Below, piece after piece: positions 35,535-45,725 of a stretch of DNA of 64,000 nt (positions within the stretch are counted from its first letter, which is position 1; the number at the start of each line of letters is the position of its first letter). Position numbers and translations under genes: made by a program. The stretch lies in NCBI RefSeq assembly GCF_025642785.1, contig NZ_JANZKU010000004.1, positions 213,725-277,724 on the forward strand, given 5' to 3'. This DNA is from Pseudomonas sp. RIT-PI-AD (GTDB taxonomy: Bacteria; Pseudomonadota; Gammaproteobacteria; Pseudomonadales; Pseudomonadaceae). Under the pieces are notes generated by a model. The model was not told where the DNA came from and ran no database searches. It saw nothing but the letters and a program-made list of their open reading frames with translations.

Positions 35535-38237
35535 ATGCCGCAGATGGATCCGGAGTTGTTCGACCGCGGCCAGTTCCAGGCGGAACTGGCCCTGAAATCC
35601 AGCCCCATCGCCGCGTTCAAGAAGGCCATCCGCCAGGCCCACGACGTGCTCGACGCGCGCTTCGCCGAAGGCCGCGACATCCGCCGCCTGGTGGAGGACC
35701 GTGCCTGGTTCGTCGACCAGATCCTGCGCGCGGCCTGGGCCCGTTTCGACTGGAGCGCCGACGCCGAGATCGCCCTGCTGGCGGTCGGCGGCTACGGCCG
35801 CGGCGAACTGCACCCCTACTCCGACATCGACCTGCTGATCCTGCTGGACGGCGGCGACCACGAAGTCTTCCGCAGCGCCATCGAGGGCTTCCTCACCCTG
35901 CTCTGGGACATCGGCCTGGAGGTCGGGCAGAGCGTGCGCTCGGTGGCCGAGTGCGCCGAAGAGGCGCGCGCCGACCTGACGGTGATCACCAACCTGATGG
36001 AAAGCCGCACCATCGCCGGCCCGGAGCGCCTGCGCCTGCGCATGCAGGAGGTCACCGGCGTCGAGCACATGTGGCCGGGGCGCGAGTTCTTCCTGGCCAA
36101 GCGCAGGGAACAGAAGGCCCGCCACGCCAAGTACAACGACACCGAGTACAACCTGGAGCCCAACGTCAAGGGTTCCCCCGGCGGACTGCGGGACATCCAG
36201 ACCATCCTCTGGATCGCCCGCCGGCAGTTCGGCACGCTCAACCTGCACGCCCTGGTCCAGCGCGGCTTCCTGGTGGAAACCGAGTTCAGCATGCTCGCCT
36301 CCAGCCAGGAGTTCCTCTGGAAGGTGCGCTATGCCCTGCACATGCTCGCCAAGCGGTCCGAGGACCGCCTCTTGTTCGACCACCAGAGCCGCATCGCCAG
36401 CCTGCTCGGCTACGAGGACAACGACGCCAAGCTGGCCATCGAGCGCTTCATGCAGAAGTACTACCGGGTGGTGATGGCCATCTCCGAACTGAGCGAGCTG
36501 ATCAACCAGAATTTCGACGAAGTCATCATGCGCGACGGCGAGCCCGGCCCGGCGAAGCCGCTCAACAGTCGATTCCAAGTCCGCGACGACTACCTCGAAG
36601 TCACCCACGCCAACGTCTTCAAGAGAACGCCCTTCGCCATCATGGAGATCTTCGTGCTGATCGCCCAGCACCCGGAGGTCAAGGGCGTGCGCGCCGACAC
36701 CATCCGCCTGCTGCGCGACAGCCGGCACCTGATCGACGACGACTTCCGCCGCGACATCCGCAACACCAGCCTGTTCATCGAGCTGTTCAAGTGCACCCAG
36801 GGCATCCACCGCAACCTGCGGCGCATGAACCGCTACGGCATCCTCGGCCGCTACCTGCCGGAATTCGGCCACATCGTCGGGCAGATGCAGCACGACCTGT
36901 TCCACATCTATACGGTCGACGCCCACACCCTGAATCTGATCAAGCACCTGCGCAAACTGAAGTGGCCGGAACTGGCGGAGAAATTCCCCCTGGCGAGCAA
37001 GCTGATCGATCGCCTGCCGAAGCCGGAGCTGATCTACCTGGCCGGCCTCTACCACGACATCGGCAAGGGCCGTGGCGGCGACCATTCCGAGTTGGGCGCG
37101 GTGGATGCCGAGGCCTTCTGCGCGCGCCACCAGTTGCCCGCCTGGGACAGCCGGCTGATCGTCTGGCTGGTGCAGAACCATCTGGTGATGTCCACCACCG
37201 CCCAGCGCAGGGACCTCTCCGACCCCCAGGTGATCTTCGACTTCGCCCGCCTGGTAGGCGACCAAACGCGCCTGGACTACCTCTACGTGCTCACCGTCGC
37301 CGACATCAACGCCACCAACCCCAGCCTGTGGAATTCCTGGCGCGCCAGCCTGCTGCGCCAGCTGTATACCGAGACCAAGCGGGCCCTGCGCCGCGGGTTG
37401 GAGAACCCGCTCGATCGCGAGGAGCAGATCCGCCAGACGCAGACCTCGGCGCTGGACATCCTGGTGCGCAACGGCACCGACCAGGACGACGCCGAGCAGC
37501 TCTGGTCGCAACTCGGCGACGACTATTTCCTCCGGCACACCGCCAACGACGTCGCCTGGCACACCGAGGCGATCCTCCAGCACCCGGCCGGCAACGACCC
37601 GCTGGTGCTGATCAAAGAAACCGCGCAGCGGGAATTCGAGGGCGCCACCCACATCTTCATCTATGCGCCCGACCAGCACGATTTCTTCGCCGTGACCGTG
37701 GCCGCCATGGACCAGTTGAACCTGAACATCCACGACGCCCGGATCATCACCTCCACCAGCCAGTTCACCCTGGACACCTACATCGTGCTGGACGCCGACG
37801 GCGATCGGATCGGCGACAACCCCGCGCGCATCAAGGAAATCCGCCAGGGCCTGATCGACGCGCTGAAGAACCCGGACGACTACCCGACGATCATCCAGCG
37901 CCGGGTGCCGCGCCAGCTCAAGCACTTCGCCTTCGCGCCGCAGGTGACCATCTACAACGACGCGCAGCGGCCGGTGACCCTCATCGAGGTGATCGCCCCG
38001 GATCGTCCCGGCCTGCTGGCGCGGATCGGGCGGATTTTCCTCGACTTCGACCTGTCGCTGCAGAACGCCAAGATCGCCACCCTCGGCGAACGGGTGGAAG
38101 ACGTTTTCTTCGTCACCGACGCCCACAACCAGCCGCTGTCCGACCCCGAGCTCTGCACCCGCCTGCAGGCCGCCATCATCGAGCATCTGTCCCAGGCCAA
38201 CGGGCAGACGGTCGAGCTGTCGCGGATCGGCATTTGA
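35535..38237 (+). CDS. glnD: Bifunctional uridylyltransferase/uridylyl-removing enzyme GlnD
   Basis: Senses glutamine and adds or removes UMP on the PII proteins to control nitrogen assimilation. The 900-residue protein has the nucleotidyltransferase motif [16 protein letters not shown] at 85-100 with the catalytic aspartates 97 and 99, an HD domain near 504 ([17 protein letters not shown]) that removes UMP, and two C-terminal ACT domains (about 700-900; [17 protein letters not shown] in the last) that bind glutamine. Located between map and dapC in the usual Pseudomonas order. Confidence 0.98.
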   Translation: MPQMDPELFDRGQFQAELALKSSPIAAFKKAIRQAHDVLDARFAEGRDIRRLVEDRAWFVDQILRAAWARFDWSADAEIALLAVGGYGRGELHPYSDIDLLILLDGGDHEVFRSAIEGFLTLLWDIGLEVGQSVRSVAECAEEARADLTVITNLMESRTIAGPERLRLRMQEVTGVEHMWPGREFFLAKRREQKARHAKYNDTEYNLEPNVKGSPGGLRDIQTILWIARRQFGTLNLHALVQRGFLVETEFSMLASSQEFLWKVRYALHMLAKRSEDRLLFDHQSRIASLLGYEDNDAKLAIERFMQKYYRVVMAISELSELINQNFDEVIMRDGEPGPAKPLNSRFQVRDDYLEVTHANVFKRTPFAIMEIFVLIAQHPEVKGVRADTIRLLRDSRHLIDDDFRRDIRNTSLFIELFKCTQGIHRNLRRMNRYGILGRYLPEFGHIVGQMQHDLFHIYTVDAHTLNLIKHLRKLKWPELAEKFPLASKLIDRLPKPELIYLAGLYHDIGKGRGGDHSELGAVDAEAFCARHQLPAWDSRLIVWLVQNHLVMSTTAQRRDLSDPQVIFDFARLVGDQTRLDYLYVLTVADINATNPSLWNSWRASLLRQLYTETKRALRRGLENPLDREEQIRQTQTSALDILVRNGTDQDDAEQLWSQLGDDYFLRHTANDVAWHTEAILQHPAGNDPLVLIKETAQREFEGATHIFIYAPDQHDFFAVTVAAMDQLNLNIHDARIITSTSQFTLDTYIVLDADGDRIGDNPARIKEIRQGLIDALKNPDDYPTIIQRRVPRQLKHFAFAPQVTIYNDAQRPVTLIEVIAPDRPGLLARIGRIFLDFDLSLQNAKIATLGERVEDVFFVTDAHNQPLSDPELCTRLQAAIIEHLSQANGQTVELSRIGI

Positions 38238-38292
38238 ATACGCCGGCGCCGCACCGGCGCCAGGCCCGCAGCCGCGGACGAGAGGAATCCCG

Positions 38293-39486
38293 ATGAACCG
38301 CATCCTGAACCAGTTGCAGCCCTACCCCTTCGAGAAGCTCCGCGCGTTGCTGGCCGAGGTTCGCCCCCCGGCGGACAAGCGCCCCATCGCCCTGTCCATC
38401 GGCGAGCCCAAGCACCCCTCGCCGGATTTCGTCGCCGAGGCTCTGGCGGCGAACCTGGACCAGATGGCGGTCTACCCGACCACCCTCGGCCTGCCCGCCT
38501 TGCGCGAGGCCATCGTCGCCTGGTGCGAGCGTCGCTTCGGCGTGCCGAGCGGCTGGCTGGACGCCGCGCGCCACGTGCTGCCGGTGAATGGCACGCGGGA
38601 GGCGCTGTTCGCCTTCACCCAGGCGGTGGTGCAACGCGACGCCGACGGCCTGGTGGTCAGCCCGAACCCCTTCTACCAAATCTACGAAGGTGCCGCCCTG
38701 CTGGCCGGCGCCACCCCGCACTACCTGCCGTGCCTCGCGGAAAAGGGCTTCAACCCGGATTTCGACGCGGTGCCGACGGACGTCTGGCGGCGCACCCAAA
38801 TCCTGTTCCTCTGCTCGCCGGGCAACCCCACCGGCGCGCTGATTCCCCTGGACGTGCTGCGCACGTTGATCGCCCTGGCCGACGAATACGATTTCGTGAT
38901 CGCCGCCGACGAGTGCTACAGCGAGCTGTATTTCGACGAGGATGCGCCGCCACCGGGCCTGCTCAGTGCCTGCGCGCAACTGGGCCGCCGCGATTTCAAG
39001 CGATGCGTGGTGTTCCACAGCCTGTCCAAGCGTTCCAACCTGCCGGGGCTGCGCTCGGGCTTCGTCGCCGGCGACGCCGAGATCCTCAAGGCCTTCCTGC
39101 TCTATCGCACCTACCATGGCTGCGCGATGCCGGTGCAGACCCAGTTGGCGAGCGTCGCCGCCTGGAACGACGAGGCGCACGTGCGCGCCAACCGGACGCT
39201 GTATCGGGAGAAATTCGCCGCGGTGCTGGACATCCTCGACGGCGTGCTGGACGTCCAGCGCCCGGATGGCGGTTTCTACCTGTGGGCGAAGACGCCCGGG
39301 GACGACACCGCGTTCGCCCGCGACCTGTTCGCCCGCGAGCACGTCACCCTGGTGCCCGGCTCCTACCTGTCCCGTGAAGTGGACGGGGTCAATCCCGGGG
39401 CCGGCCGCGTGCGCATGGCGCTGGTGGCGCCCCTGGCCGAGTGCGTCGAGGCGGCCGAGCGGATCAAGGCCTTCGTGCGGGCGTGA
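38293..39486 (+). CDS. dapC: Succinyldiaminopimelate transaminase
   Basis: PLP-dependent class I aminotransferase of the succinylase lysine/diaminopimelate pathway; converts N-succinyl-L-2-amino-6-oxopimelate to N-succinyl-LL-diaminopimelate. The 397-residue protein has the PLP lysine at Lys246 (FHSLSKRSNLPG), the Asn in PGNPTG and the Tyr/Asp pair ADECYSE. The start MNRILNQLQPYPFEKLRALL is the characteristic DapC start. dapD and dapE, other genes of the pathway, are in this same window. It ends 20 bases from the convergent antiporter gene. Confidence 0.93.
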   Translation: MNRILNQLQPYPFEKLRALLAEVRPPADKRPIALSIGEPKHPSPDFVAEALAANLDQMAVYPTTLGLPALREAIVAWCERRFGVPSGWLDAARHVLPVNGTREALFAFTQAVVQRDADGLVVSPNPFYQIYEGAALLAGATPHYLPCLAEKGFNPDFDAVPTDVWRRTQILFLCSPGNPTGALIPLDVLRTLIALADEYDFVIAADECYSELYFDEDAPPPGLLSACAQLGRRDFKRCVVFHSLSKRSNLPGLRSGFVAGDAEILKAFLLYRTYHGCAMPVQTQLASVAAWNDEAHVRANRTLYREKFAAVLDILDGVLDVQRPDGGFYLWAKTPGDDTAFARDLFAREHVTLVPGSYLSREVDGVNPGAGRVRMALVAPLAECVEAAERIKAFVRA

Positions 39487-39506
39487 GCGACGGGCGATGC
39501 CGGCGC

Positions 39507-41141
39507 TCAACCGCGCTGCTGCATCGCCTCGCTGATGTCCAGTTCGCGCAGGATATCGCGCACCACGTCGTCGTCGATCAGGTGCTCGCGGCGCAGGCGA
39601 TAGAGTTCCAGTCGCTGGGCGCGCAGGGCCTGTAGCCGCAGGCGCTGCTCCAGCCCCTGGATGGTGCGGAACTTCGCCTGGCCCTCGCCGGAATCGCTGG
39701 TGTCCAGTTGCTTGCGGTATTCGGCCATGATGTTCGCCTTCACCTCGGCGGCCAGCGCGGCGGCCTCCACGTCCTCGGAGCGGTCCTCGTTCTGCGCTTC
39801 CAGCGCGCGGATCGCCGCGGCTGCGGTCTTGCGCCAGATCATCCGCCGCTCACGCTCGCGCCATTCCTCGTCGTCCGGCGGCAAGCCGCGCAACAGCAGC
39901 GGCAGGCCGATGCTGGCGACCAGCAGGGACAGCAGGATCACCCCGGCGGCGATGAAGATCAGCAGGTCGCGCTCGGGAAACGCCTCGCCATTGCCCAGCA
40001 ACAGCGGCAGCGACAGCACGCCGGCCAGGGTCACCGCGCCGCGCACCCCGCTCAGCGACAGCACCACGGTGATGCGCATGTACGATTGCCCGGAAAAACG
40101 GCTGGGCCGGCCGCGCCACTCGCGTACCCGCGCCGACAGGCGCCAGTAGCCGTACATCCACAGGAAGCGCAGCAGCATCAGCACCAGGAAGATCGCCAGC
40201 ACCTCGACGAACAACAGCGCCGCGGTCGACCACAGCTGTTCGCTGTGGCGGGTCGCGGCCTTGACGATATCCGGCAGTTGCAGGCCGAGGAGCAGGAAGA
40301 TCAGCCCATTGAAGGCGTATTCGAGCATGGCCCAGACGCTGTGGTTGAGCAGCCGGGTGGCGGTCTGCCGGGGCAACAGATCGACGCGGCTCTGCATCAT
40401 CCCGGCGGCCACCGCCGAGAGGATGCCGGATACGCCCAGGTGCTCGGCCGCCACGTAGGCGGCGAACGGCAGCAGCAGCATGAACACCACGTGGGTCGCG
40501 GGATCGTCCCAGCCGCGCCCGATCATCCAGGCCCGCACACGGCCGACCAGCGCGCTCAGCAGCAAACCGACCACCAGTCCGCCCAACGCCACCAGGACGA
40601 AGGTGAAACTGGCATCGCCGAGGGAGAACACCCCGGTCAGCGCCGCGGCCACGGCGAATTTGAAGGTGACCAGGCCCGACGCATCGTTCATCAGCGCCTC
40701 GCCTTGCAGCACGTGCATCAGGCTGCGCGGCAGGCGCCCCTGGACGATGGCCGAGACCGCCACCGCGTCGGTGGGCGACAGCACCGCGGCGAGGGCGAAG
40801 GCCGCCGGCAAGGGGATGCTCGGGATCAGCAGGTGGATGAACCAGCCGGCGCCGAGCACGGTGAACAGCACCAGGCCGAACGCCAGGGTCAGAATCGGCG
40901 TGCGAAAGCGCCAGAATTGGCCTTTCGGCATGCGCCAGCCGTCGACGAACAGCAGCGGCGGAATGAACAGCAGAAGGAACAGCTCCGGGTCCAGGCGCAC
41001 GTGCAGGCCGAACGCCGGCAGCGCCAGCAGCGCCCCGACGACGATCTGGATGATCGGCAAGGGCGCCGGAATGAACTGTGCGGTGAGCCGAGTACCCCCG
41101 ACCACCAGCAGCATGATCAGGATGGTGTAGAGGAGTTGCAT
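39507..41141 (-). CDS. Na+/H+ antiporter, CPA1 (NhaP/NhaK-like) family
   Basis: Inner-membrane cation/proton antiporter of 544 residues: about 12 hydrophobic helices (about 1-410) and a hydrophilic C-terminal tail (about 420-544) rich in Glu and Arg, a pattern typical of bacterial NhaP/YjcE-type CPA1 proteins. The helix-4-like segment SPTDAVAVSAIV and the helix-5-like LMNDASGLVTFKFA hold the conserved aspartates (with Asn-Asp) of the ion path. Whether it prefers Na+, K+ or Li+ cannot be read from sequence. Stands alone between dapC (convergent) and the FkbM gene (divergent). Confidence 0.85.
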   Translation of the reverse strand: MQLLYTILIMLLVVGGTRLTAQFIPAPLPIIQIVVGALLALPAFGLHVRLDPELFLLLFIPPLLFVDGWRMPKGQFWRFRTPILTLAFGLVLFTVLGAGWFIHLLIPSIPLPAAFALAAVLSPTDAVAVSAIVQGRLPRSLMHVLQGEALMNDASGLVTFKFAVAAALTGVFSLGDASFTFVLVALGGLVVGLLLSALVGRVRAWMIGRGWDDPATHVVFMLLLPFAAYVAAEHLGVSGILSAVAAGMMQSRVDLLPRQTATRLLNHSVWAMLEYAFNGLIFLLLGLQLPDIVKAATRHSEQLWSTAALLFVEVLAIFLVLMLLRFLWMYGYWRLSARVREWRGRPSRFSGQSYMRITVVLSLSGVRGAVTLAGVLSLPLLLGNGEAFPERDLLIFIAAGVILLSLLVASIGLPLLLRGLPPDDEEWRERERRMIWRKTAAAAIRALEAQNEDRSEDVEAAALAAEVKANIMAEYRKQLDTSDSGEGQAKFRTIQGLEQRLRLQALRAQRLELYRLRREHLIDDDVVRDILRELDISEAMQQRG

Positions 41142-41480
41142 GCGGAAGTATCCATCGAAAGCGGAACGGCCAGGGCGGCGTCACACCGCTGAGCGATTGA
41201 CAGTCTACCGGGCAAAATGCTCCGGCGCGGCGCTCCCCTCGCGGTCTTTTTCATCACCGGGCCCCACGCGCGAGCTCTTCCCGGGCCATGCCGCGCCGGG
41301 CTTTCCGGCGCGGTCCACGGAACCGCTTGGCTGCGCAGGCGAGGCGTCGCCAGGGGCGCGACGGCTGCTCGGCGAGCGTCCCGCTGGCGATCTCCGGGCG
41401 GCCCATGGCCGCCTCGCCCGCAATCCGGTTATGGTTACGCCCTTGCCGGCGGCCCATCCGTCATTCACCGAGCGAGCACG
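41142..41480. other. 339-bp intergenic region between antiporter and FkbM genes
   Basis: Divergent spacer with no convincing gene. The FkbM reading frame stays open back to 41217, but those 88 codons are rich in Arg/Ala/Gly/Pro with no domain pattern, as expected for chance in high-GC DNA. TTGACA occurs at 41197 on the plus strand without a matching -10 at 17 bases. I see no repeat or terminator. Confidence 0.6.
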
Positions 41481-42263
41481 ATGATCAAGCGGGAAATCTC
41501 CATAGGCGACACCCGGTATCTCCTGGAAGGCGATGAGGACTACCTCGGCCGCATGCCCGAGGACTTCGAGAGCGACACCGTGCGCCTCATCGAGGCGCTG
41601 GTGGACCCCGCCCGGCCGAACGTCGACGTGGGCGCCAACATCGGCCTGACCAGCCTGCTGATCGCCCGCCTCGCCCCCTTGCGAACGCTCATCGCCATCG
41701 AGCCGGTACCCGCCGCCTACGCCTGCCTGGAGCACAACCTGGCCAGGGAAAACGTGGAGTTGCTCAACGTCGCGGCCGGCCGTGAACGCGGCTCGGTCTC
41801 GATGTACGTCGACCAGCGCAACCTGGCCACGTCCTTCATCGCCGACGTGGGAACCGACGGCGCCTATGCCATCCCGGTGATGACCCTGGACGAGATCCTC
41901 GGCGAGCGCGACGTCGGCTTCGTCAAGATCGATGTCGAAGGCTTCGAGCTGGAGGTCCTCGCCGGTGCTCACGCGACGCTGGAACGTTGCCGGCCGCTGG
42001 TCATGCTGGAGATGAACCACTGGTGCCTGAACGTGTTCCGGCGCATCGCCCTGCCGGATTTCCACGAGCGCCTGCTGGACATCTTCCCCGTCCTCTATGC
42101 CCTCGAGCAGGGAGAGGCGGTGGAGTTCACCCGGGAGAACGCGGGGCGCATCTTCGAAGCCCATATCCTTGGCGGAATGAAGTACATGAACCTGGTCGGC
42201 GGCTACGACAGGGCCGACCTGGAAGATCGCCTGTCCCGCTACCGCGCGGCCCACCGGCAATAG
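41481..42263 (+). CDS. FkbM-family SAM-dependent methyltransferase
   Basis: A 260-residue protein with a Rossmann SAM domain: motif I VDVGANIGLTSLLIA at 48-62, the acidic end of strand 2 IEPVP at 73-77 and the FkbM-type motif VKIDVEGFELEVLAGA at 148-162. FkbM proteins are O-methyltransferases that often act on sugars or polyketides; the substrate here is unknown. It stands alone, without glycan or secondary-metabolite genes beside it. ATG 41481 (MIKREISIGD) with GAGCGAG upstream is the best start. It may be an accessory gene. Confidence 0.85.
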   Translation: MIKREISIGDTRYLLEGDEDYLGRMPEDFESDTVRLIEALVDPARPNVDVGANIGLTSLLIARLAPLRTLIAIEPVPAAYACLEHNLARENVELLNVAAGRERGSVSMYVDQRNLATSFIADVGTDGAYAIPVMTLDEILGERDVGFVKIDVEGFELEVLAGAHATLERCRPLVMLEMNHWCLNVFRRIALPDFHERLLDIFPVLYALEQGEAVEFTRENAGRIFEAHILGGMKYMNLVGGYDRADLEDRLSRYRAAHRQ

Positions 42264-42433
42264 TGATCGGCCTTTACCCGAGGCGCGCGCGGCTACCGGC
42301 CCTGGCGGGATACGCGTCGGTCCGGTGCCGGCTCACCGCGGCGCCACGCCGGGCATGCCTGCCGACGACGACACGGCACCGAACGGGCAACGGCCCGTCA
42401 CGATGGCCGGCAGCGGCGCGGGAATCGACGTGG

Positions 42434-42439
42434 CATAAT
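42434..42439 (+). promoter_or_regulatory. Candidate extended -10 before the YffB-like gene
   Basis: TGGCATAAT has the TGN extension and CATAAT (5 of 6 to TATAAT), placing the start of transcription about 60 bases before the ATG at 42505. The -35 region is poor. The 42264-42504 gap otherwise shows no gene. Confidence 0.4.
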
Positions 42440-42504
42440 TCTGCAATCGTTTCGCGGGACTATTGAGGGAGTTTTGGGGGCGTATCGCCACCCTTTTAAA
42501 ATCA

Positions 42505-42858
42505 ATGGCTTACATTCTCTATGGCATCAAGGCCTGCGACACCATGAAGAAAGCCCGCACCTGGCTGGATGCCCAGGGCGTCGAATTCGTGTTCCATGAC
42601 TACAAGAGTGCCGGTATCGACCGTCCCAGGCTGGAGAAATGGTGCGCCGAGCAGGGTTGGGAAACCCTGCTGAACCGCGCCGGAACCACCTTCCGCAAAC
42701 TGGACGAGGCGCAGAAACGCGACCTCGACCAAGACCGCGCGATCGACCTGATGCTCGCCCAGCCGTCGATGATCAAGCGACCGGTGCTCGAACTGGGCGA
42801 CCGGATTCTGGTCGGCTTCAAGCCCGAGCGCTACGCCGAGGCCATCGCCCACTCCTGA
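42505..42858 (+). CDS. Spx/MgsR-family arsenate reductase-like protein (YffB type)
   Basis: A 117-residue thioredoxin-fold protein of the ArsC-like family. The N-terminal motif YGIKACDTMKKARTWL contains the single conserved Cys11 of the YffB group, and the later RAGTTFRKL and QPSMIKRPVL (conserved cis-Pro loop) are typical. YffB proteins act with glutathione rather than as true arsenate reductases and their role is unclear. It lies 76 bases upstream of dapD, on the same strand, an association I recall from other Pseudomonas; a functional link to lysine synthesis is not evident. Confidence 0.9.
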   Translation: MAYILYGIKACDTMKKARTWLDAQGVEFVFHDYKSAGIDRPRLEKWCAEQGWETLLNRAGTTFRKLDEAQKRDLDQDRAIDLMLAQPSMIKRPVLELGDRILVGFKPERYAEAIAHS

Positions 42859-42934
42859 CCCTACCCGGCGCGCGGTAACGAGTCGTCCGAAGCACGACCT
42901 CCGCGACTGCCCGACTTCAGCACGAGGATTCCCT

Positions 42935-43969
42935 ATGTCCACCCCCCTGTTCAGCCTGGCCTTCGGTGTCGGCAGCCAGAACCGCCAAGGCCAATGGCTC
43001 GAAGTGTTCTACGCGCAACCCCTGGTCGCCCCGAGCGCCGCCCTCTGCGCGGCCGTCACCGAGATACTCGGTCACGAGGGCAGCAATCAGGCGATTCCCT
43101 TCAGCACCACCCAGGCCGCCGAGCTCGCCACGGCCCTGCGCGACATCGACGCGGCACAAGCCTCCCTGCTCACCCGGCTCGCCGAGAGCCACAAGCCGCT
43201 GGTGGCGACCCTGCTGGCGACCGATGGCGCGCTGACGTCCACCCCCGAGGCGTACCTCAAGCTGCACCTGCTGTCCCATCGCCTGGTCAAGCCGCACCAG
43301 CTCAACCTCGGCGGGATCTTCCCGCTGCTGCCCAACGTCGCCTGGACCAGCCACGGCGCCATCGACCTGGCCGAGCTGGCCGAGCGCCAGCTGGAGGCGC
43401 GCCTGAAGGGCGAATGGCTGGAAGTCTTCTCGGTGGACAAGTTCCCGAAAATGACCGACTACGTGGTGCCGTCCGGCGTGCGCATCGCCGACACCGCGCG
43501 GGTGCGCCTCGGCGCCTACATCGGCGAAGGCACCACGGTGATGCACGAAGGCTTCGTCAACTTCAACGCCGGCACCGAAGGCCCGGGCATGATCGAAGGC
43601 CGGGTCTCGGCGGGCGTGTTCGTCGGCAAGGGCTCGGACCTGGGCGGCGGCTGCTCCACCATGGGCACCCTGTCCGGCGGCGGCAACCTGGTGATCTCGG
43701 TCGGTGAGGGCTGCCTGATCGGCGCCAACGCCGGCATCGGCATTCCCCTGGGCGACCGCAACATCGTCGAGGCCGGCCTGTACATCACCGCCGGTACCAA
43801 GGTCGCGCTGCTCGACGAGCAGAACGCGCTGGTCAAGGTGCTCAAGGCCCGGGACTTGGCCGGTCAGCCGGACCTGTTGTTCCGCCGCAACTCGCAGAAC
43901 GGCGCGGTCGAGTGCAAGAGCAACAAGACCGCCATCGAACTGAACGAAGCCCTGCACGCGCACAACTGA
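42935..43969 (+). CDS. dapD: 2,3,4,5-tetrahydropyridine-2,6-dicarboxylate N-succinyltransferase
   Basis: Adds succinyl from succinyl-CoA to tetrahydrodipicolinate, committing to the succinylase branch of lysine/diaminopimelate synthesis. The 344-residue form (longer than the 274-residue E. coli type) is the Pseudomonas/actinobacterial kind: an N-terminal domain (about 1-175), then a left-handed beta-helix of hexapeptide repeats (GAYIGEGTTVMHEGFVNFNAGT onward). DapC and DapE lie in the same window, so three of the pathway genes are within 13 kb. Confidence 0.97.
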   Translation: MSTPLFSLAFGVGSQNRQGQWLEVFYAQPLVAPSAALCAAVTEILGHEGSNQAIPFSTTQAAELATALRDIDAAQASLLTRLAESHKPLVATLLATDGALTSTPEAYLKLHLLSHRLVKPHQLNLGGIFPLLPNVAWTSHGAIDLAELAERQLEARLKGEWLEVFSVDKFPKMTDYVVPSGVRIADTARVRLGAYIGEGTTVMHEGFVNFNAGTEGPGMIEGRVSAGVFVGKGSDLGGGCSTMGTLSGGGNLVISVGEGCLIGANAGIGIPLGDRNIVEAGLYITAGTKVALLDEQNALVKVLKARDLAGQPDLLFRRNSQNGAVECKSNKTAIELNEALHAHN

Positions 43970-44012
43970 CCGACCGGACGGGCGCCCCGGCGCCCGCCTT
44001 CTGGAGATCGCG

Positions 44013-45218
44013 ATGTCCCTGCACGCCCCCTGGCGGGCCGACTTTCCCGCGCTCGCCGCGCTCGAGGCGGAAGGCCAGACCTACCTGGACAGCGCCGCCA
44101 CCGCGCAGAAACCCGAGGCCGTCCTGCAGGCGCTGGACGGCTATTACCGGGGCGGCAGCGCTAATGTGCACCGCGCCCAGCATGTTCCCGGCGAACGCGC
44201 CACCCGCGCCTACGAAGCGGTGCGCGCGCGTACCGCGGACTGGCTGAACGCCGGCGACCCGGCGCGGATTGTCTTCACCCGCGGCGCGACCGAAGCCTTC
44301 AACCTGCTCGCCTATGGCCTGGAGCCCTGGTTCCAGGCGGGCGACGAGATCGCCGTCAGCGCCTTGGAACACCACGCCAACCTGCTCCCTTGGCAACGCC
44401 TGGCGCTGCGCCGCGGCCTGCGCCTGGTGGTGTTGCCGGTGACCGCCGAAGGCTTGATCGACCTGCAGGCCGCGGGCGAACTGATCGGCCCGCGCACCCG
44501 CCTGCTGGCGGTCGCGCAGTTGTCCAACGTCATCGGCCGCTGGCAGCCGCTGGAAGAATTGCTCGCCCTGGCTCGCGCCCAGGGCGCCCTGACCCTGGTG
44601 GACGGCGCCCAGGGCATCGTCCACGGCCGACCCGACGTCTCGGCCCTGGGGTGCGACTTCTACGGGTTCTCCAGCCACAAGCTGTTCGGCCCGGACGGCG
44701 TCGGCGTGCTTTACGGCCGCGCCGAAGCCCTGGAGCGCCTGCAACACTGGCAGTTCGGCGGCGAAATGGTGCGCCGGGCGGACTATCACAGCGCGGACTT
44801 CCACCCCGCGCCCCTGGGCTTCGAGGCCGGCACGCCGCCCATCGCCGGGGTGATCGGCCTGGGCGCCGCCTTGGACTACCTGGGCGGGCAGGACCCGGCG
44901 GCGCTGGTCGCCCACGAACACGCGCTGCACGCCCACTTGATGGCCGGGCTGCGCCAACGCGAGGGGCTGCGCATCCTCGGCGAACCGCGGGTCGCCCTGG
45001 CCAGCTTCCGCGTCGAGGGCGTGCACCATGCCGACCTCGCCCAGTTGCTTGGCGAACAGGGAGTCGCCGTGCGCGGCGGCCATCACTGCGCCGCGCCCTT
45101 CTATCGGAGGGTCGGCTGGGACGGCGCCCTCCGTGTCTCGCTGGCGCCCTACAACGACGGCGCCGACCTCGAGCGCTTCTTCGCCGCGCTGGACGCCGCC
45201 CTGGAGTTGCTGCGATGA
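44013..45218 (+). CDS. csdA: Cysteine desulfurase CsdA/SufS type
   Basis: PLP-dependent enzyme that removes sulfur from cysteine as a persulfide. The 401-residue class V aminotransferase has the PLP lysine Lys223 (GFSSHKLFGPDGVG) and the persulfide-carrying Cys359 in RGGHHCAAPF, close to E. coli CsdA. It overlaps csdE by 4 bases (ATGA), giving the CsdA-CsdE donor-acceptor pair. With tcdA nearby it probably serves the cyclic t6A37 tRNA pathway and perhaps Fe-S assembly. Confidence 0.93.
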   Translation: MSLHAPWRADFPALAALEAEGQTYLDSAATAQKPEAVLQALDGYYRGGSANVHRAQHVPGERATRAYEAVRARTADWLNAGDPARIVFTRGATEAFNLLAYGLEPWFQAGDEIAVSALEHHANLLPWQRLALRRGLRLVVLPVTAEGLIDLQAAGELIGPRTRLLAVAQLSNVIGRWQPLEELLALARAQGALTLVDGAQGIVHGRPDVSALGCDFYGFSSHKLFGPDGVGVLYGRAEALERLQHWQFGGEMVRRADYHSADFHPAPLGFEAGTPPIAGVIGLGAALDYLGGQDPAALVAHEHALHAHLMAGLRQREGLRILGEPRVALASFRVEGVHHADLAQLLGEQGVAVRGGHHCAAPFYRRVGWDGALRVSLAPYNDGADLERFFAALDAALELLR

Positions 45219-45622
45219 GCCTGCCCGCCGCGGCCGATGCCGCCCTCGCCGCATTCTCCATGGCCGGCGGCTGGGAACAGCGGGCGCGCCTGCTGCTGCA
45301 ATGGGGCGAACGCCTGGAACCGCTCGACGAAGCCGAGCGCTGCGAAGGCAACCGCGTTCAGGGTTGCGAGAGCCAGGTCTGGCTGGTGGCCGAGCGCCGC
45401 GACCAGGGCTGGCATTTCCGCGCCGCCAGCGACGCACGCCTGCTGCGCGGCCTGCTCGCGGTGCTGCTGGCGCGGGTGGAAGGCGCAGGCCCGGCGGAGC
45501 TGGCGGCCCTGGACCTCGGCGACTGGTTCGAGCGCCTGGGCCTGCAACGCCAACTGAGCCCGTCCCGCAGCAATGGGCTGCACGCGGTGATCGCCCGCAT
45601 GCGGGTCCTCGCCGACACCTGA
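45215..45622 (+). CDS. csdE: Sulfur acceptor protein CsdE/SufE type
   Basis: A 135-residue SufE-fold protein that takes the persulfide from CsdA. Cys51 in EGNRVQGCESQVWL is the conserved acceptor cysteine. The ATG overlaps the csdA stop. Length and pairing fit CsdE (E. coli, 147 residues) or SufE; the presence of tcdA favours CsdE. No suf operon genes are adjacent. Confidence 0.93.
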   Translation: MSLPAAADAALAAFSMAGGWEQRARLLLQWGERLEPLDEAERCEGNRVQGCESQVWLVAERRDQGWHFRAASDARLLRGLLAVLLARVEGAGPAELAALDLGDWFERLGLQRQLSPSRSNGLHAVIARMRVLADT

Positions 45623-45725
45623 AGCGCGCGTCGAGGCCCAGGCCCGTGCGCCGGCCCGGTCGAGCGCAGGAACCGCGAAGACGGATGCGCAGTCGGACCT
45701 CTAGAACCCCGCTTCAGAGGTCACC

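Noticed and set aside
35424..38303. A 959-codon minus-strand open frame opposite glnD
   Set aside because: The same high-GC antisense artefact; no motifs, and GlnD is complete with all domains on the plus strand.
41217..41480. N-terminal extension of the FkbM protein from an earlier ATG
   Set aside because: The 88 extra residues show no domain or signal-peptide pattern and have the composition of chance frames; the start at 41481 begins right at the family domain.
42431..42445. Sigma-54 (-24/-12) promoter TGGCATAATTCTGC before the YffB-like gene
   Set aside because: The spacing between GG and GC is 9 instead of the required 10 bases, and the TTGC element is imperfect. An extended -10 reading is better.
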